From JANLVJ01 sp031363945 (GTDB lineage Bacteria > Bacteroidota > Bacteroidia > Sphingobacteriales > Sphingobacteriaceae), in NCBI GenBank assembly GCA_031363945.1, contig JANLVJ010000029.1, forward strand, positions 1 through 64,000: 64,000 nucleotides of DNA, written 5' to 3'. The translations under genes and the position numbers were made by a program. Positions 8,801 to 17,719 of this stretch are shown here, one piece after another (position 1 is the stretch's first letter; each line of letters opens with the position of its first letter). Under the pieces are notes generated by a model. That model had not been told where the DNA came from, did not search any database, and was given only the letters and a program-made list of their open reading frames with translations.

Positions 8801-9171
8801 TCTACTACAGATACTCCGGTAGACCAGCCATGATCTTGTGGAATTTCAGCAGCAAGTGTCACATCAGTAAATTTCAAATCTCCTTTATTCAAAAAAATCT
8901 TATTATCACCCTGGTTTGAGGCAAAGAACAAATCAATTTTGCCATCATTATTAAAGTCTCCTGCTCCTACTCCTGCTCCATTATAGAAGTACATATAATT
9001 AAACATGTTAAAATTTTCTGTTGGAGTCAGCGTATTTGAAAATGTCAGACCAGTTGTATTGTCGGTGAGTACCTGAAATAAGACTGGTTCATTATTTTTT
9101 TTTGAACAGGCGCTAAAGTAAAATAGGCTGATGCAGGTAAATAGGAAAATTACTGGTTTGATTAAGCGCAT
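5854..9171 (-). CDS. VCBS/FG-GAP repeat lipoprotein with ASPIC/UnbV domain (CRTAC1-like)
   Basis: This 1105-residue surface or periplasmic lipoprotein has lipobox Cys22 (YFSAC). It carries many FG-GAP/VCBS blades with calcium-binding signatures of the DxNxDGxxD type (FNNDGKIDLFF, DLDGWPDLYIG, DLDNDGDLDIVV), predicting a beta-propeller. Around residues 520-600 the ASPIC/UnbV segment is recognisable (LGTKVVVFANGG, then LVWPDNS). In Bacteroidota such proteins commonly accompany SusC/SusD pairs and are thought to bind or process surface substrates, but no activity is established. A paralogue lies immediately upstream on the same strand with an 82-bp gap. Confidence 0.9.
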   Translation of the reverse strand: MRLIKPVIFLFTCISLFYFSACSKKNNEPVLFQVLTDNTTGLTFSNTLTPTENFNMFNYMYFYNGAGVGAGDFNNDGKIDLFFASNQGDNKIFLNKGDLKFTDVTLAAEIPQDHGWSTGVSVVDINNDGLLDIYICKVGSFGTARSKNQLLVCQGIRNGIPYYKDEAHQYGLDFSGFSTQAVFFDYDKDGDLDMFLLNHTIHQNGSFASRDHFIGTYDSLSGDRLYRNEGNHFTEVTRQSKINSSSIGYGLGVAVADIDLDGWPDLYIGNDFHENDYLYINKKNGTFEDQNNQRLMHTSKYSMGVDIADVNNDGFPEIVSMDMLPYDSKILKRSFGDDDYDVFYDKIKAGYNYQYSRNNLQLNRKNGLFSEVGVYSGVYATDWSWSALLMDFNNDGLKDLFISNGIPKRLNDMDYINFISGEEMQQRLANNDIKSIDMALLNKFPEIKIPSKFYQNQGNMVFKDMENSIGNPVSSYSNGAVYADLDNDGDLDIVVNNINGPALLYENKTVVKPGKRNSIDISLTGPALNKNALGTKVVVFANGGIRTYEKYPVKGFMSSMEIPIQIGLDHINIDSTFLVWPDNSFQKINLKTTKNTLHYRYITGLPKFNYSIITDFKKNLTKPAHDITGRIGLAYKHTENAFQEFDRQPLMSHMLSAEGPALAVGDINHDGFDDVFIGASKGYHNAVFTQQQNGKFNQLNQPDLRADSMYEDIDAVWADVNNDGHTDLIIASGGDEWYGNDEHLLPRVYLNDGKGILKRSPAGLTNEFVNASCVVPLDFNNDGFIDLFIGGRSVPNRYGETPRSYLLKNDGHGKFSDVTDSYAPGLSKLGMVTGAIWADLNKDHKKDLIVSCEWGLITAFINEGNSLKKKDLITKKGWWNFLYPVDLNNDGNIDLIAGNLGLNSRLHASEKEPLRLYLNDFNGNGGLQQVMSYYLQGKEIPFASKEELERQIPELRKKFLYAGDFSTAIFSELFSQEKLNSSQILTATYMANAVLINHGNWNFSLEPLPWQAQLSPFRDAISVNALDDQNCVLLAGNFYSNDIHQGRYDADFGTLLTFNHNKLQIESLNGLAIKGEVRHIKSIMIAGKQAYILSKNNDSTVIIQF

Positions 9172-9253
9172 CTGCTAATACCTGAAGGTTCTGTTATTTA
9201 AATAAAAATTACACGTATTATTGAAGCTGAGTATAGCGATCATCAGCTCTTTT

Positions 9254-12200
9254 CTAGCGCGTTGAATTAAGTTTATAAAGCTCAGGAAATTCATTATTCT
9301 GGAGGAAAATATATACCCATCCTTTTTTTGTATTAACAGCCTGAATGTCACGTATTTCACCCTTTAGCGATAGACCTGTTTTATTTGCTTTTACTGGTTT
9401 AAACTGATCATTACCCCTATTAATCAAGATGTCGCCAAAGCTACCATCGAGCCTTTCAAACTGAGGTAAAAAACCGAACTGGTTTCCTCCTGTCACAAGA
9501 TCAATTTTACCATCACCATTCACATCTATAGGTAAAATTTCATTTATGCAGGAAAACTGTGACTCGGGAGGTAATTTCACAAGCTTAAAATTACCATTTC
9601 CCTTATTATATGCTATACAGGAAGATGGGTAATTGAAATATTTTACCGTTGACGAGTTGATCAGTTCAGGTGTGAATAGTTCCTGAATTGATTTACTTGC
9701 ATACTGTTGATGTTTAAGATTATTCTTTTTTATCATCGGCAATTGCTCTTCGAGATCGTGTTTTAATAAGACAGGAATATCTTTTCCCTGATAAGTATAG
9801 GTAATGATTTTGTCAGGGTCATCATTTTTATCAAAATCATTGAGCCATAACTTCACCGGATTTACTGCATCAGGCTTCAGGTAAAAGTTTTCCCCAATAT
9901 TACCAAGTATCAGATCCTGCCTGCCGGTATGATTCAGATCAGCGGTAGCTATACTTTGCCACCAGCCAGACAGGTTACTTAGATTAGTTTTATTTTCTGT
10001 TCCCGAATTGCCTGTAATCGTAAAAATGCGGGGCGTCATCCACTCTCCAACAATAACAAGTTGTTTAGTTTTGGATGAACTACTAGAGTTTCCAAGAACA
10101 TCGGCCCAAACAGCTCCTGTTACCATACCCAGATGAGAAAGAGCTGGAATTTTTGTGCTGGCTATATCTGTAAAATGACCCGTACCATCATTTATGAATA
10201 AATAACTCTGGGGGTCTTTACCATAATTACCAGGAACACTACGCGAGCCAATAAAAAGATCAGGGTAACCATCACCATTCACATCATTTGCTATGGCAAC
10301 CGATATATTCATTTCATTGTGAGGGAAAGCTCCATTTACCAATGTGAAATTACCTTTACCATCATTTTTAAAGAGGCGGAATTGTAATTCGAACGTATTT
10401 ACAGGTGTTGTATTACCCCCCGGGCATACCAGCAGATCAAGGGTTCCATCATGGTCATAGTCAAAAAACAAAACAGCTACATCTTCAAATGAAGAAAAAG
10501 GTTGAAAGGCAGGCTCTGCTTTCTTAATAAATGAACCGTCGGGGGTTTGCATATAAACCTGACCAATCGTACCTCTGGCACCACCAATATATAAATCTGC
10601 CAGCCCATCACCATTCAAATCACCAACTGCAACTTTAGGGCCTTCTTTTGATAAAAGCCGGGGGATACCTCTTTCAGCATAAAAGTCCTGGTACTCATTC
10701 TCTACATGTTTATCGAAATGGGCTGTTAAGGGCGAAAAATAAGTCTGGGGTAGCGAAGTCTGAAGTTTCCCGGCAACCTGAGTTTTCCCTGCAGTCTGAG
10801 TGATCAGATTGGTTTGATCAAGTCGGTGTATTTTATTTATGGCCGGATGAATCATCGTTTGCTGTGTGCGATCGGGCCAGCGGATTATCATTGAATCAAT
10901 TGATGTAGTTTTTCCCAGCCCAAACAGTAATTTATAATCAACAGAAGACTGGAAGCCCCGGCTCGGAAATAGCTCACGTGTCAAAATCTGATCGCCAATA
11001 AATAATTGGATCCGGCTTCCAATGGCAAATGTATTCTTACCTGTGCCTTTTAAATTAAAAGCGATATAATTATTGGTATTGATCTCTCTTGAATGATTTT
11101 TATAAACTGATGCTACCTGATTTTCATTATTAACAATCAGATCAAGACTGCCGTCGTTATCAAGATCACCATAGGCTGCCCCGTTTGAATTATTTAGTTG
11201 TGAAAAACCCCATTCATTACCAACGTCTTTAAAATTTAGCTGATGTTCATTTCTAAATACTTTTTTTGCAATAGGTGTTTGAGGTATCGCATTTAAAAGC
11301 TTGTCAAGCTCATACTTTTTGCCTGTAAGGGCCATATTTTGCAAGACGTCATTGGCAAAAAAGTCCATGAAGTCGAGGTTGGTTACATCGCGGTTAATGC
11401 CGTTGCAGACCAATAAATCATTATACCCATCATTATCCATGTCAAACAAAAGCGCTCCCCAGCTCCAGTCTGTAGCAGCCACCCCGCTATATCTGGCGAT
11501 ATCGGTAAACTTGCCGTTCCCATTATTTAATTGAAGGCAATTTTTAGGATACTGGTAATAAAAGCCAGATTTGACTTTTGCATCAAACATGCTGATATTA
11601 TCAAAGGCTCCCATCGTTCTCAACCTGTAATTATCACCCGGCAACATATCGGTAGTAAAAAGATCAGGAAAACCATCATTATTTATATCGGCAATATCAG
11701 CGCCCATTGAAGAGAATGAGGTATGTTGAAACCAGTTCTCCATCTCATCTTTAAAGGTACCGTCTTTTTGATTTATATAGAGATAATCACGCTCATACGA
11801 ATCATTGGAAACAAAAATATCAGGCCAGCCGTCATTATTGATATCGCTTACCGAGACACCAAGCCCAAAACTGATGAGCCCACCATGTATGCCTGCGGCT
11901 CTGGTTACTTCTTTAAATACGCCATTATCATTTCTATACAAATGATCACCCCCACCTTTCAGATTTTTAGCAATCTTAAGTGTACTATCAGGCAAGTCAC
12001 GCCGGTTAGAAAAATTCAATTGGTTAATCGGTACAGGGCTATTATTGATCACAAAACAATCAAGGTCACCGTCACCATCATAATCGAAAAAGGAAACCTG
12101 GGTACTATAGGCAGAAATATCAAGCCCATATTTTGCTGCTGATTCGGTAAATGTAAGGTCATGATTATTAATATAGAGCTTATTACGGCGATTGCCATTG

Positions 12201-12622
12201 CTCATATTACCAGAGTTACAAATATAAATATCAAGCCAGCCATCACCGTTAATATCTACCATCACCACTCCGGTGCTCCACATTTTATCCTGACGAAAGC
12301 CTGAGCCTTTTGTAATATCCTGAAACTTAAAATTCCCTTTATTCAGATAAACGGTATTATCACCCATATTTGATGTCATAACGACATCAGGTAAACCATC
12401 GTTATTCAAGTCGCCGATTGCTACCCCACCCCCATTATAGTAATTTCTGAAAAGAATCGTATTATCAGTTTTAGTGTCGATAACCCTATTGGTAAAGTTA
12501 ATTCCAGTACTGGTTTCAAGGGTGTATAAGGTGAGATCCTTCTTCTTCTGACACGAAAAAAACACGATAAGACAAAATAGTTGAGAAAATATGAAATATA
12601 ATAGCTTCGGCAATTTGAGCAC
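9254..12622 (-). CDS. Second VCBS/FG-GAP lipoprotein with ASPIC/UnbV domain
   Basis: This paralogue of the next gene downstream has 1122 residues and lipobox Cys24 (VFFSC). The same order is seen: N-terminal FG-GAP blades (LNNDGLPDVVMTSN, DINGDGWLDIYIC), a middle block with DMDNDGYNDLLVCNG, the ASPIC/UnbV segment at about 545-620 (IGSRIQLFIGDQ, IIRWPDRTQQ), then further VCBS repeats (DLNGDGLADLYIGGA). The two proteins align by eye along their whole length but have clearly diverged, so this is an old duplication. It follows susD, separated by a strong hairpin. It probably works with the SusCD pair at the cell surface. Confidence 0.9.
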   Translation of the reverse strand: MLKLPKLLYFIFSQLFCLIVFFSCQKKKDLTLYTLETSTGINFTNRVIDTKTDNTILFRNYYNGGGVAIGDLNNDGLPDVVMTSNMGDNTVYLNKGNFKFQDITKGSGFRQDKMWSTGVVMVDINGDGWLDIYICNSGNMSNGNRRNKLYINNHDLTFTESAAKYGLDISAYSTQVSFFDYDGDGDLDCFVINNSPVPINQLNFSNRRDLPDSTLKIAKNLKGGGDHLYRNDNGVFKEVTRAAGIHGGLISFGLGVSVSDINNDGWPDIFVSNDSYERDYLYINQKDGTFKDEMENWFQHTSFSSMGADIADINNDGFPDLFTTDMLPGDNYRLRTMGAFDNISMFDAKVKSGFYYQYPKNCLQLNNGNGKFTDIARYSGVAATDWSWGALLFDMDNDGYNDLLVCNGINRDVTNLDFMDFFANDVLQNMALTGKKYELDKLLNAIPQTPIAKKVFRNEHQLNFKDVGNEWGFSQLNNSNGAAYGDLDNDGSLDLIVNNENQVASVYKNHSREINTNNYIAFNLKGTGKNTFAIGSRIQLFIGDQILTRELFPSRGFQSSVDYKLLFGLGKTTSIDSMIIRWPDRTQQTMIHPAINKIHRLDQTNLITQTAGKTQVAGKLQTSLPQTYFSPLTAHFDKHVENEYQDFYAERGIPRLLSKEGPKVAVGDLNGDGLADLYIGGARGTIGQVYMQTPDGSFIKKAEPAFQPFSSFEDVAVLFFDYDHDGTLDLLVCPGGNTTPVNTFELQFRLFKNDGKGNFTLVNGAFPHNEMNISVAIANDVNGDGYPDLFIGSRSVPGNYGKDPQSYLFINDGTGHFTDIASTKIPALSHLGMVTGAVWADVLGNSSSSSKTKQLVIVGEWMTPRIFTITGNSGTENKTNLSNLSGWWQSIATADLNHTGRQDLILGNIGENFYLKPDAVNPVKLWLNDFDKNDDPDKIITYTYQGKDIPVLLKHDLEEQLPMIKKNNLKHQQYASKSIQELFTPELINSSTVKYFNYPSSCIAYNKGNGNFKLVKLPPESQFSCINEILPIDVNGDGKIDLVTGGNQFGFLPQFERLDGSFGDILINRGNDQFKPVKANKTGLSLKGEIRDIQAVNTKKGWVYIFLQNNEFPELYKLNSTR

Positions 12623-12641
12623 AGGCTTGATATAAATAAGA

Positions 12642-12679
12642 AAGAGACAAAGGTTATTAAAAAATAACCTTTGTCTCTT
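12642..12679 (-). terminator. 17-bp perfect hairpin between susD and the ASPIC genes
   Basis: AAGAGACAAAGGTTATT pairs perfectly with AATAACCTTTGTCTCTT around a four-base loop. On the minus strand it lies just after the susD stop and is followed by TTTCTTATTT. It is a good candidate for a terminator, or for a partial terminator or RNA-stabilising stem that sets a SusCD-rich expression ratio over the downstream genes. Confidence 0.7.
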
Positions 12680-12701
12680 AAAAAAAAATTAAACTAATTA
12701 A

Positions 12702-14339
12702 TTAATAACCTGGATTCTGCTTCATTGCAGGATTCGCAGAAACTGCTGACGAAGGTAATGGAAAAAGCATATAATGTGCATCAGAAGCTGGTTTATAAGC
12801 CCAAGGTGTCATAAACATTCCAAAACGGATCAGGTCGGTTCTTCTAACTGATTCCCAGTAAAGTTCACGACTTCTTTCTGCAAGCAGGGTATTTGGGTCA
12901 GAAACATTTGATGGGTTCGACAGCGGAAGCATCGTCATTGGACTTGCGCCACGAGCCAATCTGAGTGAATTAACAAGCATCAAAGCTCCACCCATATCAG
13001 CAGCTGCAGACCTGATTTTAGCTTCAGCAACCATTAATACTACATCAGGGTATCTGAAGATAACTACCCAGTTACCTGCAAAACCATTGTAATTTGCATG
13101 GCCCGTTCCTGAGAAATCAGGCCCATATTTCAAAACACGGATGCCAGTAACTTCAAGATTACTCCCTGTTTCTTTTAAGTTTGCAGAAATATTTGGATCA
13201 AACGCAAGTGGATTACCCTTTCTGTCAAGTAATGCTACTCCATTTTGATCATATTGCTGACCAACTAATAAACCTGGTTTCATACCTGATACATCAGTAA
13301 CGCCCTTGTAGAAACGCTCACCTATTCTAGGGTCAACAGTAGAGTCAGCGATTGACATTGTTGTTTTACCTGTCAGAGAAAATGAATTGTAAAAATCAGC
13401 AACAGTTGAGAAACCATTCCAGCCAGATGCCGGAGCTTTGGCGCCAAATGAATTATAGTGGAGTGTAGGGTACCAACGGTTGGTTACTCCTGAATTTTCA
13501 GCTTTAACTCCTGAAGTATTAGGGTAAGCAAAGATATTCTCTGTTGAATTTGAGTTAGTAGGGCTAAAGTTGTCAAAGTAATTAGTCATATACTTGTAAC
13601 GACCAGAAGCCATTAAACTATTACCTAAGGTAATTACCTGCTGCATATCAGCATCAGAAAAGGTTGGAGCCATACGGTTAACAAAAGCACCATGGTTCAG
13701 ATAAGTTTTCATTAATAAAACCTTGGCTGCATCCTGACTGGCTATTGAAACCGTGTTAACCATAGGAAGATTTGGCAAAATAGCTGTTAGCTCAGCAATG
13801 ATCAACTGAACAGCTGGTTCCCCAGTATATACTTTAGATGGCTTTAATAAATCTTCCCCAGCGCTTCTATAGGGAAACTGACCGAATAAATCTAGTTGCT
13901 GATATAGTGACAATGCGCGTAAAAAACGGGCTTCAGCAGCCTGGCCTGGTGTAGGGTTAAATGCAAGAACATTCGTTGCATCAAAGCTTAGCGTATTCAG
14001 GTTGGTAAACTGGGCAAGAATTACATCGACTGCATCAGCGGTATAGGTTTGCTGGTGCAATGCACGCCATTTACCGTTGTCATCCCAGTCACCTGCTCTT
14101 GTTGGAATAAGAGCCTCATCGGTCGTAACTTCTTCAAGAGCAAATACACCTGCAAGATCGGTGTAAGGCGCACCTACATCAACATAAGCTGCATGAAGTA
14201 ACGTTGATGTACCCAGTGCACCAGCATACTGAGATGCTGTAAATGAACTATTTAACTTCTGATCTAATTTTGTGCAAGCAAAGATGCCAGATACACAAAA
14301 GACAACAGCTGTTGCCTTTAAGTAAGTATATTTTTTCAT
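12702..14339 (-). CDS. susD: SusD/RagB-family outer-membrane nutrient-binding lipoprotein
   Basis: It is 545 residues long with lipobox Cys22 (GIFACTKLDQ), typical of SusD lids that close over the SusC barrel. The N-terminal half contains the TPR-like helical repeats of the family (PTPGQAAEARFLRALSLYQQ; the segment around FGQFPYR is the usual conserved loop). The C-terminal part has the signature RYPDVVLMVAEAKIRS and RSRELYWESVRRTDLIRFG seen in RagB/SusD proteins. It starts 93 bp downstream of susC in the same direction, so the pair is one transcript. The substrate cannot be told from sequence; no glycoside hydrolase lies nearby. Confidence 0.95.
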   Translation of the reverse strand: MKKYTYLKATAVVFCVSGIFACTKLDQKLNSSFTASQYAGALGTSTLLHAAYVDVGAPYTDLAGVFALEEVTTDEALIPTRAGDWDDNGKWRALHQQTYTADAVDVILAQFTNLNTLSFDATNVLAFNPTPGQAAEARFLRALSLYQQLDLFGQFPYRSAGEDLLKPSKVYTGEPAVQLIIAELTAILPNLPMVNTVSIASQDAAKVLLMKTYLNHGAFVNRMAPTFSDADMQQVITLGNSLMASGRYKYMTNYFDNFSPTNSNSTENIFAYPNTSGVKAENSGVTNRWYPTLHYNSFGAKAPASGWNGFSTVADFYNSFSLTGKTTMSIADSTVDPRIGERFYKGVTDVSGMKPGLLVGQQYDQNGVALLDRKGNPLAFDPNISANLKETGSNLEVTGIRVLKYGPDFSGTGHANYNGFAGNWVVIFRYPDVVLMVAEAKIRSAAADMGGALMLVNSLRLARGASPMTMLPLSNPSNVSDPNTLLAERSRELYWESVRRTDLIRFGMFMTPWAYKPASDAHYMLFPLPSSAVSANPAMKQNPGY

Positions 14340-14432
14340 TTCGTGTAAATTGATTGTGTTACTTTAACAGATAACATGGTGTTTAGTTGTAAAACTTTAA
14401 ATAGTAGTTTTGCTAAAAAATTTGTTTTGTAA

Positions 14433-17426
14433 TTAAAATCCTGCAGTAAACCCAAAATTTAACATTCTTGGAGTTGGGTACGGCGCATATTCAATATTTC
14501 GTGATGGGTAACCTGAACCATTACTTTTATCAATATTCACTTCAGGATCAAAACCTCTAAATTTTGTTAAAACAAACAGGTTTGAGCCACCCGCAAATAC
14601 TCGAAGGTTTTTCAGGTAATTACCAATATTACCGATTGTATACGTAATCGTAGCATTTCTTAGCTTAAAATAATTACCGCTTTCAAGATATCTTCCTGAA
14701 GCAACAGCACCATCAGTAATGCTCTCAGGTGTACCAAGAATATAAGAAGCAACGTTTTTACCGTTGGCAAGATTACTGATATTGGTAATTGTGTTGTACG
14801 TGTTATTATAAATCAAGTAACCAAACTGACCGCTACCATTTACCGATAAAGAAAATTTCTTATACGTAAGCGTAGTGCTTAAGCCCGCGATAACATGTGG
14901 ATTTGGATCTCCCTGAAATGAAGGCTGTGCTGCAATGATCTGATGACCAGTTGCATCATAACCCTGAAACTGTTTTAAATAATACACATCGGCTGGCTGA
15001 TTATTAGCAATTGCCTGAGCAAATGAACCAGAAACACCCTGACCATTCACTTGACCAGTTGGGATCAAAGCATCAGGATAATTTTTCAGGATATTTTTAT
15101 TGTAAGCTGCATTGATATCCACTTCCCAGTTTAAATCAGGAGTTTGAATTACTGCACCACCCATTGATAGCTCAATACCTTTATTAATCAGGTTTACAGG
15201 TGCATTTGTATATCTGATTACATTTGGTGATGGAACAATCGGAACATTAGCAAATAATAAATCTGTGGTATTTTTATTGTAAAGGTCTACTTTTCCAGAG
15301 ATACGGTTGTTTAAAAAACCAAAATCTACTCCAAGATCATACTGGGTAGTTTTTTCCCATTTCAGATTAGGATTTGGAATATCGATCTGCTGACCACCAC
15401 CTCCTGGGTTTAAGGCAAACTGACCTTGTGAAACACCAGCTGGGAATGACTGGGAGCCAGTTATACCCCATGATGCTCTTATAGCAAGTTCAGAAACGGT
15501 CGTATTGTCTTTTAATATATTCTCATTTTTCAGTACCCATTTAGCACCTACTGATGGAAATACACCGTACTTATTGTTAGAACCAAATTTACTTGAACCA
15601 TCATCTCTGACAGTTGCAACCAGGTAATATTTGTCAAGATAATTGAAATTCGCACGGGCAAAATATGACTGGATTTCAACACTTGGATCTGCAAATGAGT
15701 TCAATGATGCGATATTGGCAGCACTTTGAAAGATACTGGTATAAAGAATTGGTGTTCGGTTTTGCTGGGTTAAGTTAGTAGCAAAACCTGAGTTGGTAAC
15801 ATTGGTATTTGAATAGTTTGTTTTATAATACTCATAACCACCAACAATTTCAAAGTTTAAACCAGCAGCAATTTTTGCCTTATAATTCAGCGTATTCTGG
15901 TACGTAGCAGATGTTAGTGCTGCGGTACCAATTGCTGCAAGACCGACATTTAAAGTTCCCTGTAGCGGAAGAAATCCATCAACACTGGTATTTCTCACAC
16001 CTGTACTATGGTTGATGGAATATAAAAACTTATACTCTAAATTTGGTAAGATTTTGTAGGCTGCGCTGATATTGCCGAGGTAATTTTCAACATTTGACTG
16101 ATCATGAAAACCCTGGGTAACAGCTACTGGATTTGGAATAGAATGGCTCAGTAAATTGAATGACCCATCTGTAGCATAAATATTAGAAGTTGGGTTCCAG
16201 TTCAGGGCATAAGAAATCAAATCTCCAGCTGCACCTGCCGTATTACCGATCAATGCATAATTATTGGTTACATGGCCTGCAGTCAGGTTGAAATCAATTG
16301 ATAATTTTTTATCAAGAAACTTGTACTGCCCACCAAACGTGCCAATGAATTTAGCAAGTGAGGTATTTCTGATGAACCCTTTATTCTGTGAGCCAAGAAA
16401 TGAGGCTCTGAACCGGCCATCTTCATTACCACCCGTTAAAGCAAGGTGATAATCTTGTGAGAGCGTATTCTGAGTAATAGCTTTCAACGCATCAGATGAA
16501 CCACCATCATCAAGTGGATTCTTTTGATTAGCAATGCCATAGGTATTTAGAGCCGATCTGTAACCAGCGGCATCAAAAACCTTGTACTTTTTCATATAAC
16601 CTACGTTAGATGAAAAATTTGTACCAAATTCAAGGTGAGTACCGGTGCCAGAGGCAGCGCGTTTGGTGGTAATGACAATTACACCATTTGCTCCTCTTGA
16701 TCCATAGATAGCAGTTGCAGAAGCATCTTTTAATACATCAATCTGAGCAATATCATTTGGGTTGATGTACAGCAATGGGTTAACCTCTGCAGCTGAACCA
16801 TAACCACCACCTGAAATATTCAGGCCTGGCGTAGCTGAACGGCCATCAAGCGGAACTCCGTCGACTACATAAAGCGGAGCATCACCTGAACGTAGAGATC
16901 CATTACCCCTGATTACAATGGTGCTTGCAGAACCCGGAGCCGCACTGTTCTGGGTAATTTCTAGACCAGCAACTTTTCCCTGTAATAATTGGTCAGGAGC
17001 TGTGATTAAACCCTTATTGAAATCTTTAGCTGTGATAGTGGCAACAGATGAAACAAGATCCCTCTTCCTTGCCGTACCATAACCGATTGCTACAACCTGA
17101 ATTTCTTTCAAGGCTGTATTACTAGGTACCAACGCAACAGTGATTGATGACCGGCCTGCAATTGCAATTTCCTGGTTGGTATACCCTATAAATGAAATTA
17201 CAAGTGTTTCAGCTGACTGAGGTGCTGAGATTGAAAAATGCCCATCACCGTCTGTCTTACCACCAATTGTAGTTCCTTTCACAAGAACTGATGCCCCTGC
17301 TATTGAGGTACCATCCTGGTTATCTTTTATAGTTCCAGAAATGGTTTTGTTCTGCGCAAAGGCGGGAGACAATGCAAATAGTATAAGAAGGGTCCCAGCC
17401 CACCTTAAGAGTAAGTTTTTTTTCAT
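14433..17426 (-). CDS. susC: SusC/RagA-family TonB-linked outer-membrane transporter
   Basis: This protein has 997 residues. A signal peptide ends near residue 25 (SPAFAQ), followed by a CarboxypepD_reg-like domain (about 26-110; ISGTIKD, then FSISAPQSAETLVISFIGY), the TonB plug (about 120-235; VVAIGYGTARKRDL, LQGKVAGLEI, PLYVVDGVPLDGR, DVLKDASATAIYGSRGANG) and a long beta-barrel ending in Phe (NFGFTAGF), as needed for BAM insertion. No N-terminal STN signalling domain is seen, so anti-sigma control by this protein is unlikely. With SusD it forms the pedal-bin importer for an unknown ligand. Confidence 0.96.
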   Translation of the reverse strand: MKKNLLLRWAGTLLILFALSPAFAQNKTISGTIKDNQDGTSIAGASVLVKGTTIGGKTDGDGHFSISAPQSAETLVISFIGYTNQEIAIAGRSSITVALVPSNTALKEIQVVAIGYGTARKRDLVSSVATITAKDFNKGLITAPDQLLQGKVAGLEITQNSAAPGSASTIVIRGNGSLRSGDAPLYVVDGVPLDGRSATPGLNISGGGYGSAAEVNPLLYINPNDIAQIDVLKDASATAIYGSRGANGVIVITTKRAASGTGTHLEFGTNFSSNVGYMKKYKVFDAAGYRSALNTYGIANQKNPLDDGGSSDALKAITQNTLSQDYHLALTGGNEDGRFRASFLGSQNKGFIRNTSLAKFIGTFGGQYKFLDKKLSIDFNLTAGHVTNNYALIGNTAGAAGDLISYALNWNPTSNIYATDGSFNLLSHSIPNPVAVTQGFHDQSNVENYLGNISAAYKILPNLEYKFLYSINHSTGVRNTSVDGFLPLQGTLNVGLAAIGTAALTSATYQNTLNYKAKIAAGLNFEIVGGYEYYKTNYSNTNVTNSGFATNLTQQNRTPILYTSIFQSAANIASLNSFADPSVEIQSYFARANFNYLDKYYLVATVRDDGSSKFGSNNKYGVFPSVGAKWVLKNENILKDNTTVSELAIRASWGITGSQSFPAGVSQGQFALNPGGGGQQIDIPNPNLKWEKTTQYDLGVDFGFLNNRISGKVDLYNKNTTDLLFANVPIVPSPNVIRYTNAPVNLINKGIELSMGGAVIQTPDLNWEVDINAAYNKNILKNYPDALIPTGQVNGQGVSGSFAQAIANNQPADVYYLKQFQGYDATGHQIIAAQPSFQGDPNPHVIAGLSTTLTYKKFSLSVNGSGQFGYLIYNNTYNTITNISNLANGKNVASYILGTPESITDGAVASGRYLESGNYFKLRNATITYTIGNIGNYLKNLRVFAGGSNLFVLTKFRGFDPEVNIDKSNGSGYPSRNIEYAPYPTPRMLNFGFTAGF

Positions 17427-17719
17427 GCTTAAATTGCTTAGTTAATTACTAGTTAAATGCTATATAAATGTAAATACAATGCATTCTTGAAACAAAATTT
17501 AAAGGATAATATTCTCATAGATAAAATAAGATATGTATTTTATCAAGCGTCTTAATAACAATTATTACAATTATCATAAACTTCACCGGAGCATCATTAT
17601 AATTATAAAAAGAAAATTAAAGTTTGCTTAAAAGTTTGGCATCATTTTACAATGAGATAAAATGTAATAATTTTATGCACATTTCTTCAAAACTTTGAAT
17701 TTTGCAGCTAAACCAGCCA
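17427..17719. other. AT-rich region upstream of susC
   Basis: These 293 bp separate susC from the DUF4126 gene and must hold the susC promoter. I see no exact TAnnTTTG box; the nearest approximation on the minus strand is TTTG followed 16 bases later by TATTTAC around 17470-17500. No regulator gene or RNA is visible. Confidence 0.3.

Noticed and set aside
11723..12142. A 139-codon plus-strand frame within the second ASPIC gene
   Set aside because: It is Ile-rich antisense to repeated DxNxDG blades; the repeats create open frames on the other strand.
5854..12622. Repeated DxNxDG coding blocks as a tandem DNA repeat or CRISPR-like array
   Set aside because: The periodicity is of protein blades with variable spacing; there is no DNA-level identical repeat.
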